From NCBI GenBank assembly GCA_013399855.1, contig VXAY01002923.1, forward strand, positions 1 to 64,000: a DNA stretch of 64,000 nt, read 5' to 3'. Source of the stretch: Oxyruncus cristatus (taxonomy: Eukaryota > Chordata > Aves > Passeriformes > Cotingidae). Numbering within the stretch: position 1 is the first letter of the stretch; each line of letters starts with the position of its first letter. The notes under the pieces were generated by a model. That model did not search any database. It was not told where the DNA came from and was given only the letters and a program-made list of their open reading frames with translations. Below, in pieces: positions 13,728 through 25,279 of the stretch. A program made the translations under genes and the position numbers.

Positions 13728-14800
13728 TGTTAGGCTGACCCTAACAGGAGCCCATCAAAGCCCTTTTATCACTTGCCTGCTCAACTTGGCAGGGTAGAGA
13801 AACTGTAACAAAAGGCTGGTGGGTTGAGGTAAGGACAGAAAGATCACTCAGCAACTATCATCGTGGGCAAAACAGACTAAACCTGGGGAAATTAGCTGAA
13901 TTTATTACCAACCAAAATCTGAGTATGATAATGAGAAGTTAAACCAAATCTTAAAAACTCCTTCAACCCAACACTCTGTCCTTATTCCTGTTTCTCTACC
14001 TTCTCCCCTCCAGTGGTGCAGTGGGAAGGGGAATAGGCATCAAGTTCATTGCATGTTGTTTCTGCCACTGCTTCCTCCTCGGGTGGAGTCATCCTTCTCC
14101 CGCTCCAGTGTGGCATTCCTCCCATGGGCGATAGTACTCCACAAACTTCTCTAATGAGACCTTTCCATGGAGTGCAGTCCATCAAGAACAGGCTGCTCCA
14201 GCATGGGACCCCTGTGGGGTCACAAGTCCTGCCAGCAAACCGGCTCTAGTGTATCATCCTTTCTCCACAGGTCCGCAGATCCTGACAAGAGCCTCCTCCA
14301 GTGTGGGCTTCCCACAGGGTCACAGTATTCTTTTGGGCATCCACCTGCTCCAGCATGGGGTTCTTCAGGGTCTCTAGGTGTATCTCTGCTCCAGTGTGGA
14401 CCTCCATGATCTGCTGTGGTCTGCACCACAGCCTGCAGGAGAATGTCTGCTCCAGCAGCTGGAACACCTCCTCTCGCCTCTACTTCACTGACCTTGGTGT
14501 CTGTAGAGTGTTTGGCTCACGTATTTTCTCTCCTCTCTACTCTGGCTGCAATTTGCTTCTGCTCAGTAACTTTTTTCCCTTCTTAAATATGTTATCACAC
14601 AGGTGCTGCCACTGTCACTGATGGGCTCAGCCTTGGCCAGTAACAGATCTGTCTTGGAGCCATCTGGCACTGGGTTTATTGGATATAGGGAAAGCTTTAG
14701 GTGGTTTCTCAGAGAAGCCACCCCTGAAAAGCCCCCACCCTCCATCATCCTGCTGCTACTGAAACTTTGCCACACAAACCTAATACACCTGGAGAAGAAG
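13728..14800 (-). mobile_element. Endogenous retrovirus LTR-type repeat, minus strand
   Basis: About 1.07 kb of higher-GC DNA matches, from memory, an LTR repeat widespread in bird genomes. Read on the minus strand, a TATA-like ATATTTAAGA sits at 14590-14581 and an AATAAA signal at 13906-13901. The minus strand ends in ACA at 13728. The expected minus-strand start (TG) is at 14787, yet an exact hexamer, CAAGTC, occurs at 13722-13727 and 14801-14806. That suggests the inserted unit may extend to 14800 with a 6-bp target duplication. Inside are about six degenerate units beginning GCTCCAGYRTGG (14102 to 14449). I see no gag, pol or env sequence next to it, so it is probably solo. Short open frames on both strands here are repeat-derived, not genes. 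The retroviral class is not certain. Confidence 0.85.
14102..14460. repeat. Degenerate internal repeats inside the LTR
   Basis: The string GCTCCAG followed by a TGTGG- or CATGG-like string recurs at about 14102, 14195, 14295 (CCTCCAG), 14347 and 14388. A weaker unit (GCTCCAGCAGCTGG) lies at 14449. Spacings range from about 41 to 100 bp, as if units of about 40-50 bp were duplicated and then partly lost. Each unit also tends to carry a CCCATGGG- or CCACAGGG-like string. Confidence 0.7.
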
Positions 14801-16614
14801 CAAGTCAAATAGCGTCAAGGTATATTTCTGTCACGTAAATGTGTACTTACACAACTTCAGTAAGAATGCCTTGAACCCAAGATTTGCACTGTATACATTC
14901 TCATCTTGACTTTCCAACCATATTGTTTTCTTTTTTTCTTGTATTTTGGCCCCAAAGGAGAACTTTGAAAAGAACAGGCAGTAAACTGCTTCCTTTATAA
15001 TTCTGGACTCTAATAGAAAAGTGTCAATTGAAGGTGATGGGAACATATTACACTCATACTATAAACCACAAGAAGCATTTTGCAGCAGACCCTCAATCAG
15101 ATAGAAGAAGGCCATGGAGGTATATAGCTTTACTTAACTTATTGTCATGCATTCTCACACAAATAGAATGCCTTCCTAAAACATAATTATGAACATTAAT
15201 AAGCAATAATATAAGTTAATTGTATGTGTCCACCCAGCACTCCTTCTGGAACTCTGACAGTGTGAACCTTCAGGGTTAGGAAAAGACAATGATATTAACA
15301 GTTCTACAAATTCCCCCAAAATAGACTGTTTTTTTGAGGGGGGGCCTTTCCTGAGAATTTAACAGGAACACGTAGAAAATATGCCTGACTCTATTGCTGA
15401 TGTTCATTCCAGCAACCAAGAGCAACTAAAACATGACTCTTGGTGTCTGTAGGAGGAATAAGCACTTCCAACCAGAGGTTAATCCCACTTTAAGATAACT
15501 AATTAATCTATGGAATGAATCATCCTTAAAAAAGGCTAAAAATAAGAAAATGAGACAAATTACTCAATTAAGACCATGTGCATTACCTAGTAAAAAACAC
15601 AGTAGGATTTGACACTAAATGTGAAAAAAGCAGAAGCAATAGACTGTTCATGTTTAGAAAGATTGTAAACATTTGACAGTATCCTAACATTTTCTCTTCC
15701 AAATCGTAATTTTATTTTCATTTAGGCTAATCTATTGTACTTAACTTAATGGGAAAAAAATGTTCAACAGCAAAGTATAAATGAAACACACTGATTTTAT
15801 GCTCGGGGGGCCCAGCATATCAGCATTCTGTACACTAATACAATTGAACATGAAGTGCTTACTCACCCAACTGATGTCAGATGTCAGTAGGACCACTTCT
15901 GTTACTAAATGTTGATGGATTTGGCTTGAATTTCTTTGAAATATGTTTACTTCATTTATCACCACTTTTTCAGGTTTCTATAAAATTATTGAAGGAAAAC
16001 CAAAATAAAGGAGTACTTTAATTACAATGTTTCCTCAATGGTAAATCCCTTGTCTTAGTAAAACTCATTTCAGCATTTTTCTCACCTGTCCAATATATTT
16101 TACTGCTCAAAGATTTCCCAAAAGCCACTAGAACTTTGACAATAACATTTGACAGGACAAAGTGAAAAAAAGTGTTCATGTTGAAGTGCATGATGCAGCA
16201 AAAGAGAGCTGCTGATTTATCTCCCTTGTTGTGAACTGTGTTATTGGCAGCTGATAGAGGAGGGCCACCTCTATCTTGCTGTACCACCAGCACAGTTTCC
16301 ATTCCTCACCGCTGGAGATACCAGTATTTTTTTTTTTTTTTTAACCCAGGATGAATCCTGTATTTGGCCTATCAGCTTCATAGCCTGTTAATGAAAAAAA
16401 CCCCAAAAACATTAACTTTTTTCATAAAACTTTTTAATTTTAATTAAATTTTTCTCCACCTGGGTTATCTTGGTCTTTTGTTCCATTTCAAGAAACATGT
16501 TCATTTTGTGTGTCCTGAAAATAGAGAATCTTTCCTATTTTAATAACTAATCTTTTCAGTTTTTCTTTATTCATGCTATTTGAATAAACATTTCCAACCT
16601 GGAGAAGATGATAA
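14801..16614. other. Unannotated AT-rich DNA
   Basis: No gene or repeat family was recognised. A T16 run is at 16327-16342. Open frames are below 100 codons and show no domain. Confidence 0.5.
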
Positions 16615-17097
16615 ATGTTGCTACAAAGGGGGAACAAATTGCATCCCCATCCACCAAATAATATTGCTAATAATGTCAGCGGCTATCTACATGATTTAAA
16701 GGTCCAAAAAGCCAATGAAGCCTTTATTTACATCTACAAGGTGCTAAATCAAGATTTACCATTAGCATTTATCATGAAAGAAACCACACAAGAGGAACTG
16801 ACTGCAACACTTGGTGTAAAAATTCATCTTCTTGAATATACAGCTAGTGAATGTTCTGGAGGATTGCACAGACCACTCTATAACGCAACTACGTTACAAA
16901 ATAGTCACAGTGATGAGGCAAGATACACACAGCGGTCAGGAATAATGCCAGAAGCTGAGCAAGCAAAGCTGAGTTTTGCCTGTGTTGTCCCAGCGCTCTC
17001 TTCCTTGTCGGTAATGTACAGGCTCAAGCTGTTTCATCTAGATCTGGCCATGTACTATGGCTCCTTGGGCTTTTTTTTCCTCTGCTTCTTTTTGTAA
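16615..17097 (+). other. Unidentified 160-codon open reading frame
   Basis: This frame begins M-L-L-Q-R-G-N-K-L-H-P-H and stays open to 17097. The first 120 residues have fairly ordinary protein composition, with stretches such as KANEAFIYIYKVLNQDLP and KETTQEELTATLGVK. The last 30 residues, ending F-F-L-C-F-F-L, read a T-rich stretch. I recognise no domain or family. There is no Kozak-like start evidence, and the end does not look like a folded C-terminus. In AT-rich DNA of this length, one or two frames of this size by chance would not be surprising. It could be chance, an exon fragment or an old retrocopy. Confidence 0.2.
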
Positions 17098-18899
17098 AGG
17101 TTGATATCATCTACCCCCTCAGAAGAGGTCAGGGTTTCAGAACATGTTTGAAATCTTTGATCCATGTTTCGTCACAGTGTTCCAGGCAAGAATCTCATTT
17201 GGGAAGGTGGATGGTTAAACAAGAAAATGTTTAATTTTGTCCCACAAAAAAAGACTGCCTTGTAGCCTGACCAGATTAGCATTCTCTTGGGTTATGACTT
17301 AAATAACCAAAGAAAACTTTCATGATTATGAAAATCAGAATGAATCTCAGTGATTTGCCTACCTCAGAAACTCTGTCTCTAAAATAGAACCAACTTGTGT
17401 TTTGATCAGGAAGAATTCTGTAATCTTTAAATTTATGAATAGTAAATACAAGATATTCTGATTTACTATAATTTCACTCATGCAGAATCCTATTTAAATT
17501 CAGTTCCACAAATCAGCTATTTTTAATGTCTTTTTTCACCCTCTTGGGTTGAAACAAATCCAGGGATGTCTCTTTTGCCATTAATATATCAAGTACCATG
17601 TCCTACAAATTACCACAAATACTTTTCTACTAATCTTCTCTTCTGTTTTAAAAATCATAAGTTTGAAACTTGTTAATGTTAATTATTGTTAATGTTCTTT
17701 ATTAATCAAAATACTCAGTTTAAAATCATCCTCAGAAAAAAAAGTGGGGAAAACTCAAAGGAATAATCTGAATGGTATAGATTGCACTTTATAAATCAAT
17801 CAGAAATAAAAATTGGGCTTTATACCATGAATAAGTTATTTTTAATACAAAGTTTCAAGAATAAAGTTTTCATACTCCTTGAAGAATTTATACATATATC
17901 AAGGAGTGCATGGTACTGTGATGTTGCAAAGAAAGTAAAGCCTGCAGAACTTCTTTGTTGGAATGAAAGTGCACAAAATTAGAAATCTAATGATATCTGG
18001 TTTGAATCCTTATGTCACCACATTGTGGTGATGGGTGTGTACCTATAATTAACATTCCTGAAAGTTTTTGGTACTATATGCATGGGAAATTAAATGAAAT
18101 GCAAGACACAAATAACAACATGGCACAACACAGCAGCAGCCCAGCAGCAGGGAGACTTGGATGTTTGCCCCTCAATCCTGAAGTTTGCTTAGGAGGTTTG
18201 TTTTCTGACAGTGTAGAGTTCAGAGCTGTCCAGTCATATCATAGGATTAGATGTTGCTACACGTTAATGAAACTCATCTGTTTGCATACTCAATGATCTT
18301 GGCTTAAGTCTAACAGCTTGTACTCTAAGCCTTAGTAGAACAGTCCTACTTCACTGTGGCTTCACCAGGGTGTTTCCTAGGCACATGTTTTATTCACTAC
18401 TCTTTTATGAGATATCGTTCCTGGTATAAAAATCTCTTTGGAACTGATATCTGGTATTAGGAAGGCCAATAGGTCTGGGGGTGCTATTTATGTAAATTGC
18501 ATCTATGTTTCTGAAAAGAGTTAACACCAAAGTTATAATTTGCTCTGATGTGATGAGCCATCACCAATCTGCTGCCTAGCTTAGTGAAATGTGATTTGGG
18601 TATAACGGTGAAAACAAAGTCACAAATGCTGGACCCCAACAACAGGTGTAACAAACTGACATTGAAGGTACAGGTGCACACTACAGTTCAGTTCAAAACC
18701 ACTTCTCAATGGATTACACAGCCACCAAAACACTCACAGCAAAAACAAGCCATAGCATTGTCATGGATGCTGCAGGCTGTTATCACTTCTGTCACTTTCA
18801 GAAAGACCTTGGGAAAAACTGTGGGGTTTTCTTTTCCTTTTTAGGACGATCCCTGTGGAAAGTCAGAAATGCAAAACAACTTTCTCTAGGCTTACTTTA
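17098..18899. other. Unannotated AT-rich DNA
   Basis: Nothing was recognised. A small perfect inverted repeat (CACCAC-ATT-GTGGTG) lies near 18017-18031 and is too short to interpret. Open frames are under 100 codons. Confidence 0.5.
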
Positions 18900-19940
18900 A
18901 CTTTATCAACCACTGTTCATTCTGTCTCCTGAGGAGATCCTCAAGGCCATCATAACCTTCTCAACATCCCCTCCCAGCAAACCTACACTCTTCACAAAGG
19001 GCACTGGATCAGGAAGTTGACCAACACCGTACATAATCCCTGCAGGCACTCACATGTGCAGATGGTGATGATGCATGACCTGCTTTATGAACCGTTTGCT
19101 CACAAATCTCCTTGCAAATGCATCCAGCATCACTTATGTGGAGATATCTTGTGCACACAGCATGGCACAGTCCAGCCCTGAAAGACAGGGATGTGAAGAC
19201 AGGAGGCAGAGAAGGAAAATATGGCACTGAAAACACCCTGGGCATTTGATATGATGAACACATCCCAAACCTCTTTCATCCTCTCTAAACTCTGTACTGC
19301 AAAAAGCTGGAGAGAAATGCTGGCAGATGTCTTCTATATTTACATCCCTAAAAATGTAAATAGCTTGTACAACTTGGCAGAGGATACCCATGGATCCATG
19401 CACATGTCTTTCTCTATGCTCTTGCTTTGTTGAATCCAGCATTTACACCCGTGGAAATCTTATCCTGGAACAAAGGCACAGGGAAGTATTTCTCATCATC
19501 CCCATCCTTCAAGGATTTAGTTATGGGAAAGTGTATGTGCACAGGAAAAAGATCAGGGACGCAGACAACATATATTAAAGCTCAGAAATTATCTCGACCC
19601 ATTGTTTTTCTTCCTCAGATCCCTACCCTCGAAGCGCACATTTGTGCATGTAAGCAGCACATTTGCCACAAAGCGCCCCATCCTCTCTCACAGTTTGACA
19701 CACCTGGCTCTACTGCAGCCTTGTCACATGGGCACACACAGAATAGCACAGAGTTCACTTCTCCCCAGGCCAGGCTGAGAAATGCTGTGAACTCAGACAG
19801 CACCCTGCCTGAACACTCTGAATGGGCCATTCCTTTCAGTCTCTTTCTAGGAATGGGTCCTCACCTGCCCCCAGAAAGCTCGGAAAAGCCACAGTGGATG
19901 GCTCGCTGTAGCCCCTTTTCCCCTCAATAGGCAGCCTTCT
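18900..19940. other. GC-richer patch, unclassified; contains a 167-codon frame
   Basis: This kilobase is visibly richer in G and C than its surroundings and lacks long A/T runs. It carries overlapping open frames on both strands: 167 codons at 19427-19930 (+), 102 codons at 19134-19442 (-) and 84 codons at 19009-19263 (-). The plus frame is rich in Ser, Pro, His and Thr, with several Cys-His pairs around residues 73-83 (C-A-C-K-Q-H-I-C-H-K), but their spacing fits no zinc-finger class I know. None of the frames matches a known protein. Such composition in a desert often marks an old retroelement or LTR that I do not recognise. Confidence 0.35.
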
Positions 19941-22900
19941 TGTCATGATGTGTACTGAGAAGAAAAAGTTGCTTCTTTTTATAACAACAGATGGAATTTA
20001 TAAACGTTTAAATAAAAAGGATTGCATAAACAGTGGTTAGTCAGAGTACATGCAAATCAAATCAATAAGCACATCATATGTTGAGGTCAGCTGATGTTAG
20101 CTCTGGAAGTTTAATAATGGGTCAATAATTTCTTTGAAACACTTGGCATTTTACTAAACCAAACTGTAAATGCAGGACAGGGAAGGATAGCAAAAAACCA
20201 TTAGTAGAAAAATTGAGTACCAGGAGTAAACCAAACTGGATCAAACAACAAAGAAAAACCATCACAATTGTAAGACATAACCACTGCCTTGCTTCAGTAA
20301 GCCTACTCCATTCTTTTGTTCAAAAAACAATTATATTTTTTGCAACACAGACAAATTACTGAAAGTTGATGTTTTACAAAATAAACATACACAAAATACA
20401 TATGAAAAAACTAAGAAACTATATGACCTTACTTGAATAATATATAGAATATTTGCACGTATACCCTTACTAAAAGGTATTCTGAAAACACAGACAATAA
20501 ATGTGAACATTGCAAATGTAGATACATATCAAATGATCTATGTATAAAAATAATTAAAACTCCCTTAAATTTATGCCATGATTTACAACTGCTGAAGCAG
20601 AAAGTCAGTCCCTGAGAAAATGACTAAGGTTGTTTTGCATTTCTATAGTGTTCATATCTCAGTGTGCTGTTCAAAAGAATAAAAATATTTAAATATTCAT
20701 TTTGATTTGGAGATATTCTGAAAACAAGATGACAAAATAAACAGGATGACACAAAATAAATTAAAAAAATTTGGAGAGAAAATTATATCCATTTCAGTAG
20801 TTGTTTAACTGTTCATAGGAACAATTATCCTTTATGATATAGGTGTGAAATACAAGAAGAAAAGCCAATTTAGGCAGTCGTTAGATAAGTGAAACTATCT
20901 GCAGTTGAGCTGGATAGTTGATTGTTACTCAGAAAAAACAGGTTGAATATTAAATATTTATTAAAGTCACTTGACTTTGGCATTCAAATGGACTTATTTC
21001 ATGGATCTTGTTAAATAGATTTTCACTGAGTCTTCAAATACTTTACAGTAAGCAGAAGGAAATTGTGCATATATAAAAACTATACCTTTTCTTGCATATG
21101 AAAATTGAGGGAGCCTTCCTACTTTTTAATAGGAGCCAGTAAAGCTATGGTCCAAACAGCCCACTTTGTAAACATCTACTGATGAAAACAGTAGGATGGA
21201 TGACTGCCCAGGGTCTCATATTTAAAGAAAGTAATTCTCTAGTTTGGTGAAACTTTAAAGCATCTTGTTAATGAATGAACCAGGCATTTATAATACCCAA
21301 CTTTTTGACCTTTAAGAGTCTATTACTTTTGCTCAACTGGCAAACATAGCTGGAAGTGACTGATGAACTATTTTATTTCAGGGACATACATGGAGGAAAT
21401 ACCTCATATTAGCACCTCTCCCTTAAGAAGTCTGTCCTAGTAATCTGAATTAAAAACATTATGTGCACCTTATACTGCTGAATTTTATGAACTGAAATGT
21501 ATATAAGCAGTAATGAAAAGTACGTGTTGTACAGTGAGATGAATGTAAAGGCTATTCTAATTTCTCCTTTTTTTTTTTTTTTCTATATACACTGTTTGCT
21601 GCTCCCTTTTCAGTAGCTCATTTTGCCTATCAGCATAGAATAGTCCAGGAATTGCAATATATTTCTAACAGTGCCTATATTAAACCTTTGAATTTTTCAG
21701 TGCTTTTCTCCTTGAACACAAGGAGAGAGTTTTCAATAATCCTATTACTTGGTACAGAAATAGGCTAGGGCTAGTGAAGTGTCTGGTGCTTTTAGCTTCC
21801 AATTAGTGACTGCTGTTCCTGCATATAAAATTGCAGAGTAATTTAGCTACAGTTACATTTATCAAACAAGAAGCAGAAACATCATACACTTTCCAAGAAA
21901 TCAGATTTTAAAGTTATTATCACCTAGAAATGATATTATTTACTAAAATCTTCTTTTCCCGTTACATGGTGTGAATATAAAATATCTTGTCCTTCTTTAA
22001 GAGAAGTATTTTTTGAGGAAGCCAATGAGAATACCACAGATGAAGCTTAAATTGTTATTCATTTTCTATTTGAATTTACATATCTGCATAACAGTGCAAG
22101 TTTGATTGTGCTAATATTTTTTATTCCAAGCGAATTTGTGTGGGGTTTTTTTGTTTGTTTTTTAAATTAATTTAATTTGTGCCTAGAATTTGGCAAGTAT
22201 CAAGCAGTTTAGAACTCTCTCATCCTATCTCTCAGATACTCACAGACCTAATTTCTTAGCAAGGAGGTGTGAAGTATGAGATCTCAATTATAGGTAAGTG
22301 TGAGTTAAGGAATGAGAAAACTGAATCTAATCCTCCTATTTATAGAGTTAAGTATGAAACCACCTGTGCATTTGGAAGCGACACTGCTAATTTGGAAGGC
22401 AGCATTGCAACTTAGAGAAAACCTTCTGGGGGGATTTTTTGATCTGTTTATTAAGATAAAACCCTCAACAGTTATTTCTATTAGAATAAAACATAGAGGG
22501 GAAAAAAAGAAAGCATCACACATAATGAACATCTTGCTGGAAGCACTGTTTAGCATTTGTGCTTATGTAAGAATTTTACTAAAGCAGTATTCAAGGTGTA
22601 CTTTATAGAGCTCTCAAAGGGTTATCCACAGAGCTTGTGACCAACAGCTCGTCTATTCATCAAATGGGCTGAGTATGGTACAAAGTGCACAGCTCTGACA
22701 GAGGGGAAAATGGAAAGCAGGTTGTAAATGTGGTGGGACCTGTGTCCCTGTGACAAGGGGCAACCACAGCCATGTCAGAACATAACAGCAGTTCAGAATG
22801 GCTTGAGAAATAAGAAAAAACTCTTCAGCAAGTGTTTTAATTAGTGGGACTTGTTCCTACCTCTGCGCAAAAAAGGGAGCCAGAACCAAACAAGCTTTGT

Positions 22901-23019
22901 ATTAACCTACAGGATGTGCCAATGCCCTGCACATAGGCATGTACATGGTAACATATTTTCAGACGAAGCGTGTCAGGACTATGTGTAGAAAAATAACCTG
23001 TCTGAGTCTTCACCATCTC
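19941..23019. other. Unannotated AT-rich DNA
   Basis: No gene or dispersed repeat was recognised. A T15 run is at 21568-21582. The 98-codon frame at 22312-22608 (+) and the 83-codon frame at 22305-22556 (-) overlap each other and look like chance frames. Confidence 0.5.
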
Positions 23020-23641
23020 TGCTGGGCCAGCCTTGGTCAGCAGCCAGGCTACCACCAGTGTGCTTTCTCACTACCCCTTGGTGGGACAAAGGGAAGAAAG
23101 CAGGCACATAAGAATGAGAAATATCCATGTGGAAAGACAGGAAGATCTCCTACCAATTACCCACTGATAAAACAGATTCTACTTGGGGAAATAGAACTTC
23201 ATTTATTAAAATAAGAGTAAATAATTATTGATTCAAGTAGAGTGAAACAAAAAGACAAACATTAAAGCATCTTTCCTTTCCCCTTTCCAGGCTTACTCCA
23301 GACTCCTTTACCTGCTGCCAAGTGGTTCTCACTCTTTTCTCCTGTTCTACTGTATCTGCTCAGCCACGGAGCTTCCTCTCCTCCTCCTCCTCCTCCTCCT
23401 CTGACCTTGTTTTTTGCACAGCTGTTTCTCACACCTTTTCTGTCATTCCTTTCTTACATACACTTCCCAAAGATGCTCTCATCTCCAATGTGGACTCAGC
23501 CATGTCCTGCAGTGGGTGGGTTGGAACCAGCTGTGTCTGGCATCCCAAGCAGCCCCTCACAGAACAGGAGCAGCCCAAGCCTCCCCTCACAGAACCCCTA
23601 CAGCCCTCACTGCCCACAGCTGTGCATTGGCACCCCTTACA
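23020..23641 (-). mobile_element. Endogenous retrovirus LTR-type repeat, minus strand (second family member)
   Basis: This block is related to the LTR at 13.7-14.8 kb. Both share a (C)TGGGGAAAT string followed about 12 bases later by TTTATTA, which gives AATAAA on the minus strand (23207-23202 here). The left end (about 23020-23090: GGGCCAGCC, then CAGCCAGGCTACCACC) resembles the reverse complement of the end of the 39.5-40.1 kb LTR. The right end is placed at 23641, where the plus strand ends in ACA and so the minus strand begins TG. From memory the layout fits an avian LTR family. I found no exact target-site duplication. The boundaries are good to perhaps 20 bp on the right and less on the left. 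It contains a TCC microsatellite. Open frames inside (for example 144 codons at 23322-23756) are repeat-derived. Confidence 0.75.
23379..23401. repeat. (TCC)n microsatellite
   Basis: About 7.7 uninterrupted TCC units lie inside the LTR-type repeat. Short pyrimidine arrays at this place are plausible expansion of a CTC-rich part of the LTR. Confidence 0.9.
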
Positions 23642-24865
23642 ACTCTGGATCAGGGTGGTGAAACAAGGTCAGCTTCGGTCTTTCCTAACTGGAGCAAAAT
23701 CAGAGGCACTTCATGGGCTTTTGAATGCTAAAAGTCTAACTAGACAGACTAGCTGAAATCTGCAGCAAATATTGCAACTATCTCAGCAGATATGTGCATC
23801 TAAAGAACATTTTTTTCTTACATATACACACAGAGTAAAGGAACACATCTGTAATTGTGTAATGTTTCAAGCTGCCTGACAATTACTGGTCTTCTTGCAA
23901 TGCTGAGGAGTAAGACAAGGTAGGGCCCTGTTGTAGTGATTTTCTTCAGCTCTGGAAGCTTCTTGACTTCCTTTCAGGGATGTACAGGATTGTTCACATC
24001 TCCTTTAACAGGATCATGACGACTGTTGTTCTCTTCTGATTATAGCATTTCAAGCTTATATGAGTCTCTGAATGACTTGAGTTCTGCAGAATTTAGGAAA
24101 TATTGGATTGGAACCTCTGCATAGAGAGATAACAGGTAGGGAGTAGGTAATAGCCCTGTGTTACTCCTTTCTTTGCTTCTGACACATAAAATACTGGGGT
24201 CTTTCATTGCTTCCCACACAGGAAATATTGGGGTCTCTCATCAAAGCTCCTCTGTTGTCAGACATGGATACACAAAAGTTTCATACATCTCTCCAGAATA
24301 CCTGAAAATGGTCTCAGTTCTCATCGGTTTTCTCCTACTTACAAACTACTTTTGGACTCGATTGGAACTGCTACAAACAGAAATTATTTTAATAAATAGG
24401 GCACTTGCATCCTAAAACCTCCATAATTTAATATGTCTGTTTCATTTTTAAGAAAGATGCTACTGTATTTTGAATCAATTGCCAAGTCTAAGTTTAGATT
24501 CAGGCAAGAATGCAAAAGATCCCTTTCTATGGACACAGAGATATTTTTGATGCAGGATAATTATCCAGTAAATGGATGTTGACCCCTCTTCCATTGTTTA
24601 TCTTCTTCAAAACATAGTTCTGAAAGCTTAAGAACTTTCATGAGTCAGGTAGATAAATCTGACAGCTTCAAAATTGTTTGATTAACATAACAGGTTTAGT
24701 TGACTTTTGGGGTAAAAGATAATTTATCTACTTGCCTTATTAAAATTGGGAACCTAGACATCTAAGAAATTTTTCATTAGTCAAAAAAGTATCTAATAGA
24801 CTGATTGTCAGCCTATAAAAATACCACCCTAACTAGCACAATGAAACAAAATCTTTCTAAGAAGA
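23642..24865. other. Unannotated AT-rich DNA
   Basis: I see nothing identifiable here. The 85-codon frame at 24158-24415 (+) has no domain. Confidence 0.5.
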
Positions 24866-25279
24866 TTGACCTTCACATGCTATTGGAAAATGACGCTGGC
24901 TTTGGGATGCACAAATCCTTGGAGAAAAAATCTCAAGGGAAAAGTTATTCTGCAGCTAACCAATAATGAGAATTTTCTTCAGCAAATGACTGGCAAATTA
25001 TCTGCTTTGAAAAGATTGTATTTAACATCAACTTCAGGGCTATTTGAGGATTTTTTTTTCAAGCGGTAGATCACTCACTAGGACTTGCACAGACATACAA
25101 TGCTCATTTTCAAATGTTCAAAAGTTTTGGGGGACATGGAGGATATCTGTGAGAGTTTTACATTAAATAAAAAGAAAGCATTTAATGGTTTTGAAGAACT
25201 AAGTTTATCAAACTGTGCTGGAGCCACATATCTACACGAAGAATGTTGCAGGATGTTAAAGAATGGGATCATCCATTAA
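24866..25279 (+). other. Possible decayed coding remnant, ambiguous strand
   Basis: Two consecutive plus-strand open stretches (24866-25069 and 25085-25279) read like protein. They include NNENFLQQMTGKLSALKRLY and FEELSLSNCAGATYLHEECC, which loosely recall the L-x-x-L-x-L pattern of leucine-rich repeats. They are separated by stop codons at 25067-25081. However, the minus strand of the same DNA also gives an open frame (25272-25078). Both cannot be the real frame. Either strand, or neither, may be an old gene fragment. I make no family call. Confidence 0.2.

Noticed and set aside
14049..14812. Several open frames of 66-106 codons on both strands as small genes
   Set aside because: They fall entirely inside the LTR-type repeat, overlap each other, and reflect its GC-rich internal repeats.
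18017..18031. Perfect small inverted repeat CACCAC-ATT-GTGGTG as an operator or hairpin
   Set aside because: A 6-bp stem of this kind is expected many times by chance in 64 kb, and no gene lies beside it.
13728..23641. The two minus-strand LTRs at 13.7 and 23.0 kb as the two ends of one provirus
   Set aside because: They belong to different subfamilies and have different lengths. The 8 kb between them shows no gag, pol or env sequence and is ordinary AT-rich DNA.
23322..23756. 144-codon frame with a serine run as a gene
   Set aside because: The Ser run is the TCC microsatellite in the LTR, and the rest is LTR sequence read through its right boundary.
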